The notes under the pieces were generated by a model. That model saw only the letters and a program-made list of their open reading frames with translations, was not told where the DNA came from and did not search any database. Positions 46,233-57,904 of a DNA stretch of 64,000 nt are shown in pieces. The DNA is taken from NCBI RefSeq assembly GCF_047675955.1, contig NC_132915.1, forward strand, positions 12,271,766-12,335,765, read 5' to 3'. The DNA is from Chlorocebus sabaeus (Eukaryota > Chordata > Mammalia > Primates > Cercopithecidae). The position numbers and the translations under genes are program-made. Each line of letters begins with the position of its first letter. The stretch's first letter is position 1.

Positions 46233-47034
46233 CAACGTTGCTTCTTGAATGCTCTTGCCTCTTAGCTTAATACCTGAGACTAAAGTGTTAACATTGGGCC
46301 TGGGTGACTTGAGAAGCAGACCTTTTCCCCCAGTATTGTTCTGTGGAAACAGCAGTGAAAGTAAATGACGGATGTTGTGTCTGTGAAGTCTGTGACCTGG
46401 GAGACTTCATCTGCGCTGGGTGAGCTCTGAGTTGGCATGTGGGCCTGGGGCCTGCTGATCAGCATGGTATGAAAGATTGGTGGGAAGTTGGGGTGGTCTG
46501 TGCTGCTCTGTGTCAGATGACCCCTACCCCTTGGCTCTCATCCACACCAGCTGTTCATGTCCCATGTGGGTGAGGAGGTAAAAGAAGCTGCATCCTTGGG
46601 TAGCTGCTGGGCTTCTCATGAGCTGGAAATGCTGCATCTGCTGTGTCTCCGGTTCTGTGACCTTCCATAAGGCTAAGCCAACACGGGGGAAGATGAAAGC
46701 TTATTTGCATCATGTGAGCCTGCTTGCTAACTCAGACCCTTAACAACTTCTGTGCCAGACCCAAAAGATTTTATCCACACTACTTAGCAATATTTTAATC
46801 CCCCATCTGCAATAATTATTTTCTTACCCGTGTATATGGTCTCTTTGTGTTGCCTCAAATACATATACATTTTATATACATATACATTACGGGTTCAGAT
46901 GTAAATAATTTCAATAAATACAACTAAAAAGCTTTCTCATCAATGGCAATGACTGCCTCTTAGAATCTCAAATGCCATTCTCCAGGAGGAGTTGATGGTC
47001 ACTCTCTCTGCGGTGGGCTGAGAGGTAGCTCTGA
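46233..47034. other. Unassigned sequence
   Basis: No gene or repeat recognised. An ATACAT-rich patch lies near 46857-46890. Confidence 0.4.
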
Positions 47035-47210
47035 GGAATGAAAAGAGCATGGGCTTTGAAACCAGGGAAACCTGAAGTGAAATCAGATGCTACCGCTAGG
47101 CCGTGAGGTCTTGGGGGATTTGTTTACCTTCCTGAACCTCAGTTCCCTTATTTGTATATTGGGAATAAGTCTCTGTGCAGAATATGTGAGATAATATAGA
47201 TATGATGTCA
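47035..47210 (+). mobile_element. MIR
   Basis: Sense MIR text: agagcatgggctttgaaacc, tgaacctcagttcccttatt, gaatatgtgagataatatag. Confidence 0.7.
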
Positions 47211-47324
47211 AACCTCATTCTGACCCAGGCCCAGCTGTAGCCTCCCCACGTCGTTAGTTTCCTGCCTTCTTTTGAGCCTGTAGCAACAGCAATAACAACA
47301 TCTGTGTCATGCTTTTCCACGTAC

Positions 47325-47555
47325 AGGGCAGTGGGGTTAAGTGCACGGACTCTGAAGTCAGACCACCGGGTTCAAATCCTTGTTCTGTACCTTGGGAGCT
47401 GAGTGACTTTGGGCAATTGCTTGATCTTCATGACTCATGGGCTTCATTAGTAGATGGGCGTGGTAACGGTGATGCTTCAGAGGGTTGTTGTGAAGGTTAC
47501 AGAAGGTGAAGGTAGGGTGGTTTGCATAGTAACTGGCACATAATTAGGGCTCAAG
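47325..47555 (+). mobile_element. MIR, second copy
   Basis: Sense MIR text: gtggggttaagtgcacggac, ccgggttcaaatccttgttc, agggttgttgtgaaggttac, actggcacataattagggct. Near full length. The tRNA-like start belongs to MIR, not to a tRNA gene. Confidence 0.8.
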
Positions 47556-47614
47556 TTTTGTCCCCTGGTGAGCAGCACCCGTGGTTGGAAGAGCTGGGGC
47601 TCAAAGCCAGGCCT

Positions 47615-47725
47615 CCAGGCATGGAGCTGTTTCTATGCTTGGCACCTTGCTTGGCACTAGGAATATGAAGCATGAGTGAGACACAGCTTCTGTTAATGAT
47701 TTCGAGGAGCTCAGGTTCTGCCATG
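47615..47725 (-). mobile_element. L2 3'-end fragment
   Basis: Reversed L2-like text: gcttggcactaggaatatga, cagcttctgttaatgatttc, gaggagctcaggttc. Confidence 0.55.
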
Positions 47726-48229
47726 GGTGTTCAGGAAATGAGAATATTGAGGTAGATTCGTAGTTCTTTAACCAGCCACCCTTCTCTCCCATCCACTTGG
47801 ATTTTACTCTCCCTAACAGCAGGGAAGGTGGCCCTGAACCTGAGTAGGTTGCTGCCTATGGCCAGGTGGTAGAAGCCACAGGCAAATCCCACAGATCCGA
47901 CTTGCTGTTTTCCATCTCTGTCACATCCATTGTGTTTTTGTGGGGTTCTTTCCCTCACAGATTTATGTAACTTATCACCACAGTCACGTCTGTGTGTTTT
48001 GTTGATGCCATTTAAATTCTGTTACTATTTAATACCAAGAACATCTAAAAAGAACATTTTGAGGGACTTGAAAAATCCAATTGGTCTCTTGGTAATTTGA
48101 TTTGTAGGAAATAGGAGAAGATAGTATTCTGAATAGAGTGCTTTTAAATGAATCATCATTGCTTTCTTGTACAGGCAATGGATGGGCTGAGATTGGGAGC
48201 CCTGTTAATCTTTCATTAGGTGGGAGATG
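47726..48229. other. Unassigned sequence
   Basis: No gene or repeat recognised. Confidence 0.4.
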
Positions 48230-48770
48230 CAGTCTGTGCTGGTTAGGGAAGACTCAGCTGTGTGGCAGAAAATCCAAAATAACAGCGGCTTAAGCAAGAT
48301 GGATGCTGTTTGTTTTCTCAGGGGAAAGAAGTGTAGAGGAGAGAGTTCGTAGCTGACAGGTGGCTTTGCAGAATCTCCAGGAGCCAGTCTCCTTCCCTCT
48401 CCTTGTTCTGCCATCCTTAGAACATGGTTTCCTCCTTATGGGCCAATAAGCCACCCAAATGTCACCATACACCTGCACCACAACTGCAAGAAGGAGGGGG
48501 TGTTGAGAGCATTCTTCTTTCAAGGCATTTCCCAGGAGTCCCACATCACACGTGTGCTTTCATACTATTGGCCAGCGCTTAGTCACATGGCCACATTTAG
48601 CTGCAAGGCAGGCTGGGAAATTTGTTCTTTATTCCAGGTACCTAGGTACCCAGTTTAAACAGGGTTCTATTAGCAGGGAAGGAGGTGAGAATGGGTACTG
48701 GAACATTATTTTGTGTTGCAGGCTTTGCAACACATTTTTTGGAGACCCAACTACATCCCCTTCTCTGCCA
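48230..48770 (-). mobile_element. Old LTR-like interspersed repeat, family unassigned
   Basis: Text such as aataacagcggcttaagcaa, cattggccag-type tattggccagcgcttagtca and catggccacatttagctgca belongs to a dispersed mammalian repeat that I recognise but cannot name. The overlapping frames (69-111 codons) are not genes. The next 240 bp are unassigned. Confidence 0.6.
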
Positions 48771-49009
48771 GGGAAAGTTGATTTGTTTGGAGGTCATGTC
48801 AGCGACCAGCAGCCGGGAAATCCCTACTGTAGATGGGACTGTACGATAAGACACACGAGACTAGGAAAAAACCCCACGGGACTGTGAAGCGCGATTAAAG
48901 ACAGAGTTGAAGAAACCTTGGAAATCATGTAGGGCTGTAGGTCAACTCTCTCATTTTATATAAGAAGCTCCTGGGGGATACTGACTACCTTGCTGTGCCA
49001 AGATACTCA

Positions 49010-49560
49010 AATCCATACTTAGGTTTGATGATTCAATCGAATGATTCACAGAACTCAGAACAAATGTTATACTCCTGGTTACAGTTTACTGGAGTGAAAG
49101 GATGCAGATTAAAATCAGCACAGGAAAAGTGCTCACAGGGCAAAGTGCAGAAAAGAACCAAGTCTGAGCTTTTAGTTGTCCTCTCCTTGTGCAGTCAGCT
49201 GACAGTGTTGAATTCACCCAGCTACGATGTGTGACAACACACACTGACTAGGGAACTTCACCTGAACCTTGGTGTCCAGGGCTCTCTTGGAGGTCAGGGG
49301 CAGTCACATAAGCATGAAGTGCCCAGTGTCTCTCACTGGCTCCCCAGAAGCCAAACTGATACAGTGTGGCCCAAGAGTCCATCCATAAATCACGTTGTTA
49401 GCATAAACTGGCTGGTGCAGCCCAAGGCCCCAGGTATACAGAGACACTCTTATCAAGCAGGATATTCCAAGGGCTCAGAGATGATCTCCCAGGAGCTGGT
49501 CAAGGGCCAGTCCTGAAGATCTTTAGAATGTGTGGGGTTTGGGCAGCACAGGCCTGCTGA
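49010..49560. mobile_element. Old interspersed repeat, family unassigned
   Basis: Text such as gattcacagaactcagaaca, ggttacagtttactggagtg, gtgtgacaacacacactgac and actcttatcaagcaggatat is typical of a dispersed mammalian repeat, probably LTR-type. I cannot name it with confidence. Confidence 0.6.
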
Positions 49561-49722
49561 GGCAACTCTTGACTGCACACTCGTCCAAAGCCACACCTCT
49601 ATGGCAGACCAGGTCCAGAATGTCCATCTCCCTAGAAGCCATCGAGGACAACTGGAATGAGTCATCTCGCCATGGCAGAGTAAGCTCATCTCCTGACCCT
49701 CATCCAGGACAACAACGGGGTT

Positions 49723-49965
49723 AAGAGCATGATTTGGGACACACTCCTGCATTCAAATGCGCTCTAATGCTGAGGGCTGGCTGCCCCACTTCAAAAGGCT
49801 TCATAACCTCTCAGCGTCTCAGGTCACTCGTCTGTAACTACGACGAAGACAATGTTATCATGTACTCACAGCATTGCCGTGAGGGCTAAATAAGTTATAA
49901 ACATAAGGCTGTTAGAACAGTGCCTGGTATATGTGCTCAGTAAGTGAACACTATCATTAGTGTTA
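49723..49965 (+). mobile_element. MIR
   Basis: Sense MIR order: ggggttaagagcatgatttg, aacctctcagcgtctcaggt, gccgtgagggctaaataagt, gaacagtgcctggtatatgt. Nearly full length. Confidence 0.75.
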
Positions 49966-50394
49966 TGCTTCACATGATGTTGCTGTTCCTCAAAGCCTTT
50001 TCTTGTGGCTCCTGGGGAAGGTCAGCTCCCAGCAGCGGGCTGCTGAGGAAATTCTAGGACCCTCTGCATCGCTGAACCCTGAAGTCTGATCTATACTTGG
50101 CATCGCCCATATGCAAAGTTCCCTCAACCATTCACTCTAAGCTGGTTTTCTGTAAGGCAAAGCTGCCCTGTATAAATTTCTTTTCATCTGTTTTTAAAGT
50201 AGGTGCTCTCTGATCTTTTCCCATTTCCAAAATAATCTCAGATAAGTCTTTCCTCTGGAGTGATTCTCTGCAGTGCTTCAGAGTTCTCTGTGTTCTTACA
50301 AAGAAAGAATTGCCAATTAGTTTTTGTTGCTTGTTTGGTCAAATTCAGCCCTAAAAGGCAGGAATGAAGGATTCCAGGATCCCTTTCCCTTATT
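49966..50394. other. Unassigned sequence
   Basis: No gene or repeat recognised. Confidence 0.4.
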
Positions 50395-50520
50395 TGTCAC
50401 TATCAAGCTGCGCAGTTTTAGAAAAGTCACTTAATTTATCTGGGCTTCAATGTCCTCATCTCTAAATTGAGAGAAAAGAGAGAGAGAGCTGCTGAGATTC
50501 TTCCCATCTCTATGCTTGGA
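50395..50520 (+). mobile_element. MIR fragment
   Basis: Sense MIR core: aaaagtcacttaatttatct, gggcttcaatgtcctcatct, with a GA run (about 50475-50487) where the core ends. Confidence 0.6.
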
Positions 50521-50581
50521 TGCTGAATGTGGATGTTTGATCTGTGTCTCAGGCCATTTACTTGTTGCAATTATACATCCA

Positions 50582-50583
<2 letters not shown>

Positions 50584-50616
<33 letters not shown>

Positions 50617-50726
50617 CCTGTGTGTGGGCTTGGGGTAGCTGGAAGATGGGAAAGCAGCAGGAATTCAGTTAATGCCTTTTTTCCCCAGGTTTTATGTTGC
50701 TGAGCAATCCTGAATCATAAGCCTGT
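50584..50726 (+). repeat. Anonymous duplicated block, copy A, with (GT)n
   Basis: A (GT)n stretch followed by ~110 bp that recurs at 52401-52539 in the same orientation. Shared segments include tgtgtgggcttggggtagct and gctgagcaatcctgaatcat. Not a repeat family I recognise. Confidence 0.93.
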
Positions 50727-51735
50727 CAAAGAGGAGGCTCTTTGTGTTTGGGGTAAAAAACCTTCAGTTCCGTGCTGTCCCGTCTCACCACGCTGTAAAT
50801 GCCAATGCACTTGGAAGGGCTGAAGGAGAAAACCTCTAATATTCTGGAAGCTTTGGAGTTGCCTTGGTTCAAAGATCTTAAAGCTGATCTCTACCAGTCT
50901 ACTCTTCTGAGAATGCAAGACTGAGTTTTAACCAAGGGCCGGGACTCTGGACTTATAAAGAATATGCTGGGTGATGTTTATGAAGAGGCAGACTCCAGGA
51001 AGGGGAAGACTTTACCTGCCTTTGTCCCTTCCCTTCTCCTTCCTCTCTCTCAAGGCTGTTCTCTATGGAATTTCGCCCCCAACCCTCACCCTGATGGCTT
51101 CCTGCTGTCTCTGGTCCTAACATTCTAGAGGTAGTGTCACCCAGCACTACTGAGCGGGCAAGAAGAGCCAGCAAAAGAACTTGCTGTCTTAGTCATCCTG
51201 CTCTGCCCGCCAAGCAGGTATCTTCTCTCAATCTTCTTTTTAAAGCGATTTAAAAAAGGAAACAGACGCTCCCCATGAAGCCTGAATAGCAGCATTTCTA
51301 TCATCTGTCGTCATGACATGGGCTGACAGTTTGATGGGTTTAATTTCAGTGCAAGGAAACTCTGCAAAGAGGCAGCTGCCGGGAGTACGCCCCTGGTGGC
51401 TGGGGAGGGTGAAGGGGAAACAGGCAAGAGAAAGGGACCTAATGATGCAGCCAGTCATGACAACAGCCCAACATGGCTGTCATGATGAGTGTTTTGCCCA
51501 GCATTATTATCACTGAGCTCAGGCTGTCCATGGACTTACTCATTCCAGCATCTGCCTAGCTCATTCCTCTCCCTCTGGAGGAGGCCAGTCTTTGGTCTCT
51601 GTCGGCAAAATGGAGGCAGAAATCAAATAAATTGCAGCGAGATGAGGAAGTTGATAAAGTTGGTAAAGGATCCTGCAATCACTGTTCTTGGTCCTGGGTG
51701 GAAATTGCTCTATGAATCAGAGTGAGATGGACATT
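50727..51735. other. Unassigned sequence
   Basis: No gene or repeat recognised. Several frames of 67-78 codons have no domain. The right edge contains the left target duplication of the AluY at 51736. Confidence 0.4.
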
Positions 51736-52036
51736 CTTTTTTTTTTTTTTTTTTGAGAAGGAGTCTTGCTCTGTTGCCCAGGCTGGAGTGCAGTGGTGGG
51801 ATCTCGGCTCACTGCAAGCTCCGCCTCCCGGGTTCATTGCATTCTCTTGCCTCAGCCTCCGGAGTAGCTGGGACTACAGGCGCCCGCCACCTCGCCCGGC
51901 TAATTTTTTGTATTTTTTAGTAGAGATGGGGTTTCACGATGTTAGCCAGGATGGTCTCGATCTCCTAACCTAGTGATCTGCTCGCCTTGGCCTCTCAAAG
52001 TGCTGGGATTACAGGCATGAGCCACGGCACCCAGCC
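51736..52036 (-). mobile_element. AluY-type element with target duplication
   Basis: A reversed Alu with AluY-type features (cactgcaagctccgcctccc, gttagccaggatggtctcga). The exact 13-bp duplication tgagatggacatt flanks it at 51723-51735 and 52037-52049. Confidence 0.96.
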
Positions 52037-52049
52037 TGAGATGGACATT

Positions 52050-52400
52050 GTTTTGCATCATTTTCCCCTCCACCCTTAACCCCATTTGATGTTCTCATGA
52101 GAGGTTCCAGTGCAAACAACAGAGAATTATTGCCAAGAGAAATAAAATACAAAAACAAGGCACGAGTCCTTCCCCCAGGCTCTATTTTTCTGTGCCCCTG
52201 TACCTCTCCCAACAGTGGCACGTGAGATCTAACTTGCAAGAGATGGGTTCATCCAACACCCCACCTACCCTTCTCTGCTTGCACAGGCAATGTTCCTATT
52301 TTGTTCCCTTCTGAGCCCTGTGAATTGGGAGGGCTGTGAATGAGCATCATTTTTTCATTCCACCAACATTAGGTGGTGCTGCATGCTAAACATGTGCTAA
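52050..52400. other. Unassigned sequence
   Basis: No gene or repeat recognised. Confidence 0.4.
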
Positions 52401-52539
52401 GTGTGTGTGTGTGTGTGTGTGTGCGTGTGTTACCGTGTGTGGGCTTGGGGTAGCTGGAAGATGGCGAAACAGCAGGGATTCAGCTAAAGCATTTATCCCC
52501 TGATTTTATGTTGCTGAGCAATCCTGAATCATAAGCCCT
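52401..52539 (+). repeat. Anonymous duplicated block, copy B, with (GT)n
   Basis: The second copy of the block at 50584-50726, 1.8 kb downstream, the same orientation, by eye roughly 85-90% identical outside the GT run. Confidence 0.93.
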
Positions 52540-52559
52540 TCAGAACTGGAATGTGATAA

Positions 52560-53128
52560 GAAAGACTAATAGGCAAAGAGGTGATCTTTGGAAAGGGAAA
52601 TGAAAGACCATCTTGTGATGCCATTTTGCACACCCAAGATTGATCTTAAAAAGACTGAACATATTAAGTGTTGTTGAGGATATAAAGCAACCAGATCTCT
52701 TATATACTGCTGGTGAGAGGGAAAATTGATACAAGTACTTAGAAAATCATTTTGCATTATTTAATAAAGAGGAATATGCATATATGCTATGGCAGGGCAA
52801 TTCTATCATTAGGTTTACACCTAGGAGTCCTTCTTTCACATACACTCACGACAGCAATGTTTAAACAGTAAAACACTGGAAACAATACAAATGTTCACGA
52901 AGAATAGAATGAACATTTTAGAATACTATACAGCAGTGAAAATGAATGCACTACTATTACTACTACACACATTGGCATGCATGAATATCACTAACACATT
53001 ATAGAACAAGAGAAGCAAGCCACAGAAGAATATGTTGAACATGATTTCGTTATATAAAGGTCAGAACTGACAAAATTAAGCCAAATAGTAAAAATTAAGC
53101 TAAATGAGCAAAATAGTAAACTTTCTCT
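52560..53128 (+). mobile_element. Old L1M 3' end, sense, split by an Alu
   Basis: Sense L1M text: ttatatactgctggtgagag, agggcaattctatcattagg, gaatactatacagcagtgaa. It resumes after the chimeric Alu at 53539-53715 with 3'UTR-like text. The right neighbour is another L1M in opposite orientation. Confidence 0.75.
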
Positions 53129-53158
53129 GTGTGTGTGTGTGTGTATGTCGTGTGTGTG

Positions 53159-53538
53159 TAAGATGGAGTCTTGCTCTGTCACCCAGGCTTAAATGCAGTG
53201 GCATGATCTTGGCTCACTGTAACCTCTACCTACTGGGTTCAAATGATTCTCCTGCCTCTGCCTTCTGAGTAGCTGGGATTACAGGCACACGCCACCATGC
53301 CTGGCTAATTTTTGTATTTTTAGTAGAGGTGGGAATTTCACCATGTTGGCCAGGTAGGTCTTAAACTCCTGGACTCAAGTGATCCTCCCGTCTCAGCCTC
53401 CCAAAGTGCTAAGTGTTTTACACGGATCACTAGGTCAGGAGATCGAGACCATCCTGGCTAACATGGTGAAACCCCATCTCTACTAAAAAATACAAAAAAT
53501 TAGCCAGGCGTGGTGGCGGGCATGAGTCACTGCGCCCA
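53159..53538 (-). mobile_element. Chimeric Alu with an inverted Alu fragment
   Basis: A reversed AluS-like copy from 53159 (its tail replaced by a TG repeat at 53128-53158) to tcccaaagtgct at 53410. The expected next bases of the Alu are missing. Instead come 13 unrelated bases and a forward-strand fragment (53424-53520). The reversed Alu then resumes with catgagtcactgcgccca. The flanks atagtaaac and tcagtaaac may be the original target duplication. Confidence 0.92.
53424..53520 (+). mobile_element. AluY-like fragment inserted inside a reversed Alu
   Basis: 97 bases of Alu on the plus strand, from ggatcactaggtcaggagat to aggcgtggtggcggg. It has neither Alu end, no A tail and no target duplication, and its text is Y-type while the host copy is S-like. 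Confidence 0.93.
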
Positions 53539-53719
53539 TCAGTAAACATAGTTTTAAAAACAGTGAGAGAATGTCAGCCACAAAACACAGGATAGTACTT
53601 ACTTCTAGGGGGAGCGGGGCTTCGGGAGGAGCGCAGTTAGAAAGGTTCTATGGCTTCGCCTCGAACCTGCTGATGCCTGCTTACGGAAGGCTCATGGTAT
53701 TCAGATGTTTTCCCCTTCA

Positions 53720-55435
53720 TTAAAAAACGATTGATATAAAATTGAAATAAAAGAAGCTGCATATACTTAGAGCCCAATTTGGTAAGTTTTGACCTATGCA
53801 CATAATCAAGATGCTGTACAGGTCGCTCACAAAAATTTCTTCCTGCCTTTTGTAATCTCTTCTCTCATCCCTTCCTTATCACCTGCACCCTCCCCGAAGG
53901 TGCCCAGTACATTGATCTAACTTCTTTCTCTATCTATAAGTTTGCGTTTTCAGGAATTGTATATAAATGGCAACATACAATATTTCCTTTTATCTGTTTC
54001 TTTTCGTTCGGCATAGTTACTGTGAGAATTATTCATGTAGCAGCATGTATCAATAGTTCATTTGTTTTATGTTTGAGGACTATTCTAGTGTATGTTATAA
54101 CTCAATTTGTTTACCCATTCACTTGCTGATGGACACATATGCGTTGTTACTAGTTTGTGGCTATTACAGTAAAGCTGCTGTGAATTTCACATACAAGACT
54201 TTGCACTGACATACGCTTTCATTTCTCCTGGGTAAATACATAGCAATGGAATGGCTGGATCCTATGTTGAAATTTTTAAGCTGCTCCCTAACTTTTCCAA
54301 AATGATTGTACCATTTCTATATTCCTACAAATGGTGTATGAGAATTCTGGTTCTTTCTACATCCTCCCTAATACTTGGTATGGTCAGACGTGTGAATTTT
54401 TAGCTATTATAATGGGTTTGTAGTGGTATTTCATTATAGTTTTGATTTGCATTTCCTAAATGAGTATTGATCTTGAGCATCTTTTCTGTCTTTTTTTTAT
54501 TTTTATTTTTTTTTGGAGACAAAGTCTCACTCCATCACTCTGTCACCCAGGCTAGAGTGCAATGGCGTGATCTTGGCTCACTGCAACCTCTGCCTCCCGG
54601 GTTCAAGTGATTCTTGTGCCTCAGCCTCCAGAGTAGCTGGGATTACAGGGATGCACCACCATACCCGGCTAATTTTTGTATATTTAGTAGAGACGGAGTT
54701 TCACCACATTGGCCAGGCTAGTCTCGAATCCCGGACCTCAGGTGATCTACCTGCCTTGGCCTCCCGAGTTGTCTGTCTTCTTTGTTGAAGCATATATTCA
54801 AATCTTCACTCAATTTTTTGTTGTTTTATTATTATTGAGTTTTGAGAGTTCTAAAGTACTCTAAATTTTTATATACTGCGATTTGCAAATGTTTTCTCTT
54901 CACTGTGTTTTATGAAGAACAGGAGTTTTAAATTATGATGATCAATTTATCAATTTATTCTTTTGTAGAGCATGTTTTTGGATGCTTATCTAAGAAAAAT
55001 TAACTGAAAATGCATCACAGGCCTATGTAAAATTTAAATACGAGGGTTTAAAAACATTTATTTATATTTTGTTTTGTTTGTTTTTGCTCATATGCCTCCA
55101 ATTATTCTAGGACCATTTGTTGAAAAGACTTCTTTTCCCACTTTTGCAACTCTGCTGCAAATCAATTGACTATATATGTGTGAGTTTACTTCTGGACTCT
55201 ATACTATTCCATTGATTTCTTTGTCTATCATGATGTCAATACTACATTATGTTGTTATCTATGGCTATAATAAGTCTTGAAATCAGGCAGTGTTATTTCT
55301 CCAACTTTGTTGTTCTTTTTCAAGCTTCTTTTAGCTATTCTAGATCCTTTGTGTTCCCATATGAATTTTAGGTTTACTTACTTAAGGGTTGAGTACAAAA
55401 TGTCAAACTTTCTCTTACAATGGTCTTCTAAGGAT
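53720..55435 (-). mobile_element. Old L1M fragment, antisense, split by an Alu
   Basis: Antisense L1M text from its 3' region (ttcaggaattgtatataaat, cactgagtgatgg-like ttcacttgctgatggacaca) through ORF2 C-terminal and reverse-transcriptase-distal sequence (aggaccatttgttgaaaaga, tatactattccattgatttc). Broken in all frames. An Alu interrupts it at 54492-54767. Confidence 0.8.
54492..54767 (-). mobile_element. AluS-type element, 5' truncated
   Basis: A reversed Alu that stops at cttggcctcccgag, lacking the first ~30 bp. ttttctgtctttt and gttgtctgtcttct at the edges suggest a short target duplication. Confidence 0.92.
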
Positions 55436-56859
55436 ACTGGTTAGTGAGAGAGTGTGGAGATGGAGCGAAGGGAGTGATGGAGACAGAAAGATTTCCAGCA
55501 CCAAGTAGGTACGAGGTACAATGGCACCAGCATCTGGGACAGCCTGATTCTGTCAACTTTTGACACACTGGGGGAGGGCCAAACCCACTGCCAACCTAGG
55601 CCAGCACAGCCAGTGGTGTTCACCCATGAAATGCTGGGAAGTTCCCCATGCGTCTGGTAACCCAGGTACTGCATGGCACCTTGTCCTGAATACTGCCCTA
55701 AATATTTTCTCTGCTGGCCCTCTGAGAGTGGGGTGGTGACAAAACACTGAGAGTCAGATAGATCCAGAAAGGGGATCCTAGTCTCCACCTCCAGATTCTT
55801 GAGGGCCTTCTTCCTGGCCACGTCTCATGTGAAAACATGATGAAAAGTGAAGTGGAAAGCAATCTGTCCCCAAAGCGCGGGAGACCCCTCAGGCGCAGCT
55901 TCTCTCTGCCTCTGTCAGCATCTTTAGAGCTGGATGAAGTTTAAAGCTCTTCTCTTCCCCTCAAGTGCACAGGTGTAGTCACACATTGGCACTGAGTGCC
56001 AGAGAGCTCAAGGAGGCAGATGTGGATGACACGTGTCCTCTTTTGGCTGTCTCACATTCAAATCCCCCTCTTCCTTGTGTGGCCTCATCTCCTGTTGGAG
56101 CAATTTGCTATTGTGCATCTTCTTGGTGGGTGGGTAGTTCCTGGTGATAGCCACCCTCTGCTGCCCAACACCACAAAAGCTGATGGAGGCCAGATCCTTT
56201 TTCCATCTATCTTGTTGGACATGTAGGCACATGTCCTAAGCTTGGCCTGGTGGACACTGGCTCTTGGGACATTGGGCCTGAAGTAAATGAAGCCAAGATG
56301 AAGGGAATAGTGGGGGTGAGAATCAGGGCAGTAGCAGAGCCTGTACCAGGCTATCTATTCACGCATGGTGACACTTTGGTATCCCTTGCTCAGTGCTTGC
56401 TACATAGAGAATGCTTAGGGAATGTTCAGTGAATTAGTGCACAGATAATAATACTATCAACAGATCTCCTTTCTGCTAAACAAAACCATTATCTAGAATC
56501 ACAGACTTGTCAAGTTGGAACAGAGCTTGCCTTCCTGTCTTATCTGATTCAAGCCTTTTATTTTGCTTCTAAGTAAACGGAGACCCAGGAAGTCTGAGGA
56601 ATTTGACCGAAGTTGCCTCCCTGCCTCTCGCTGCTCCCCAGGTACAGGTCTAAATATTCAGACGTCCAGTTCACTTTCTTTCAGCTGCTCCATTCACCTG
56701 CTTATAGAAGTATATTTAGATATTAGCCTGTTTAAGTAGACACACATAGATGTATTTATAGCAGAACCACTGAAAATGATGACAGTAGAGAGCTGCCTTA
56801 CCACCAGCCAAAACTGAGGCAAGAGTGATTCAAAGTATTAATTAACAGGGCTGCAGTTG
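55436..56859. other. Unassigned sequence
   Basis: No gene recognised. A minus-strand frame of 126 codons (55441-55821) starts MARKKALKNLEVETRIPFLD. I find no family for it, and nothing marks it as an exon. Frames of 60-76 codons at 55965-56232 overlap on both strands. 56520-56640 is weakly MIR-like. Confidence 0.4.
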
Positions 56860-57052
56860 GTTAGTAATCTAGGTGGGTTATATGTACAGTATTTGTGGGA
56901 TGCAAAACCCACAAATGAGGAGGGCTGGCTTTTCCTATATGAGGGCTCTACAGGGCTAACTGCAGGACTTGAGTATGTGTGGATTTTGGTGTGCAAGGGG
57001 GTCCTGGAACCAATTTCCCAAGTATACCTAAAGATGACTGCATTTAGAATTT
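56860..57052. mobile_element. MER2/Tigger-type DNA transposon fragment
   Basis: Text such as actgcaggacttgagtatgt, ggattttggtgtgcaagggg and gtcctggaaccaatttccc belongs to Tigger-related MER elements. Ends are degraded. Confidence 0.65.
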
Positions 57053-57317
57053 TTTCGGCTCTCAAAACATTCTTTTACTTTCTTCATTTTTCTGAGCAGA
57101 GTTTCCTTTATTTTGCCTTCCTCAAGTCGCTTAGCTGGCATCTTGGAAACCGACCAACACCTCAGCTCTCTGGATGGGTCTACTGGGTTTGCAGGATGGG
57201 CTCCTTCTAGAAACTAGAACTGGAACACAAGTGTGTCAGTTTTCTGAAAAAGTATACACTGAATGCAGACTTGCTTCAGTGAATGGAACCGATTAGAAAA
57301 AGTCTTCATAGTAAGTT

Positions 57318-57627
57318 TTTGTTTGTTTGTTTGTTTTGTTTTTTTGAGACACAGTTTCGCTCTTGTCGCCCAGGCTGGAGTGCAATGATGCGATCTCAGC
57401 TCACCGCAACCTCCACCTTCTGGGTTCAAGCGGTTTTCCTGCCTTAGCCTCCCGAGTAGCTGGGATTACAGGCAAGCGCCACCACACCCAGCTAATTTTG
57501 TATTTTTAGTAGAGTTGGAGTTTCTCCATGTTGGTCAGGCTGGTCTCGAACTTCTGACCTCAGGTGATCTGCCTGCCTTGGCCTCCCAAAGTGCTGGGAT
57601 TATAGGCATGAGTCACCACACCCAGCC
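57318..57627 (-). mobile_element. AluS-type element
   Basis: A reversed full-length Alu with a GTTT-rich tail, ending accacacccagcc. The left part before it (57053-57317) is unassigned. Confidence 0.93.
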
Positions 57628-57904
57628 TATACCTATAGTTAGTTATTAAACAAACAGCCTAATGGCCCTCGTCCATGTTTGTTACCAGGTAAACAGAGAC
57701 CCTTCAGACATGCCAAGGCCTATATTTACCGGAGGGCATTGTCGTCAGTGTTAAATAAACAAGTCAGATTTTGTTACATCTCCATGAGGTTTGTCGCAGT
57801 TTCTTTGAGTTTGGTAATGATTAGGAAAAGGAGAAGCTCAGTTGTTAAAGATCAGGAACTTGGAATCGGTACCTAGGAATCTTCAGTGTAAGAATCTTTT
57901 TTGG

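Noticed and set aside
47325..47400. tRNA-like ggttcaaatcc text as a tRNA gene
   Set aside because: It is the tRNA-related head of a MIR; no cloverleaf with matching acceptor stem is present.
50584..52539. CRISPR-like direct repeats
   Set aside because: Only two copies, long spacing, GT microsatellites and a mammalian genome context.
55441..55821. 126-codon minus-strand frame as a processed pseudogene
   Set aside because: No parental gene recognised, no A tail, no target duplication and no splice signals seen.
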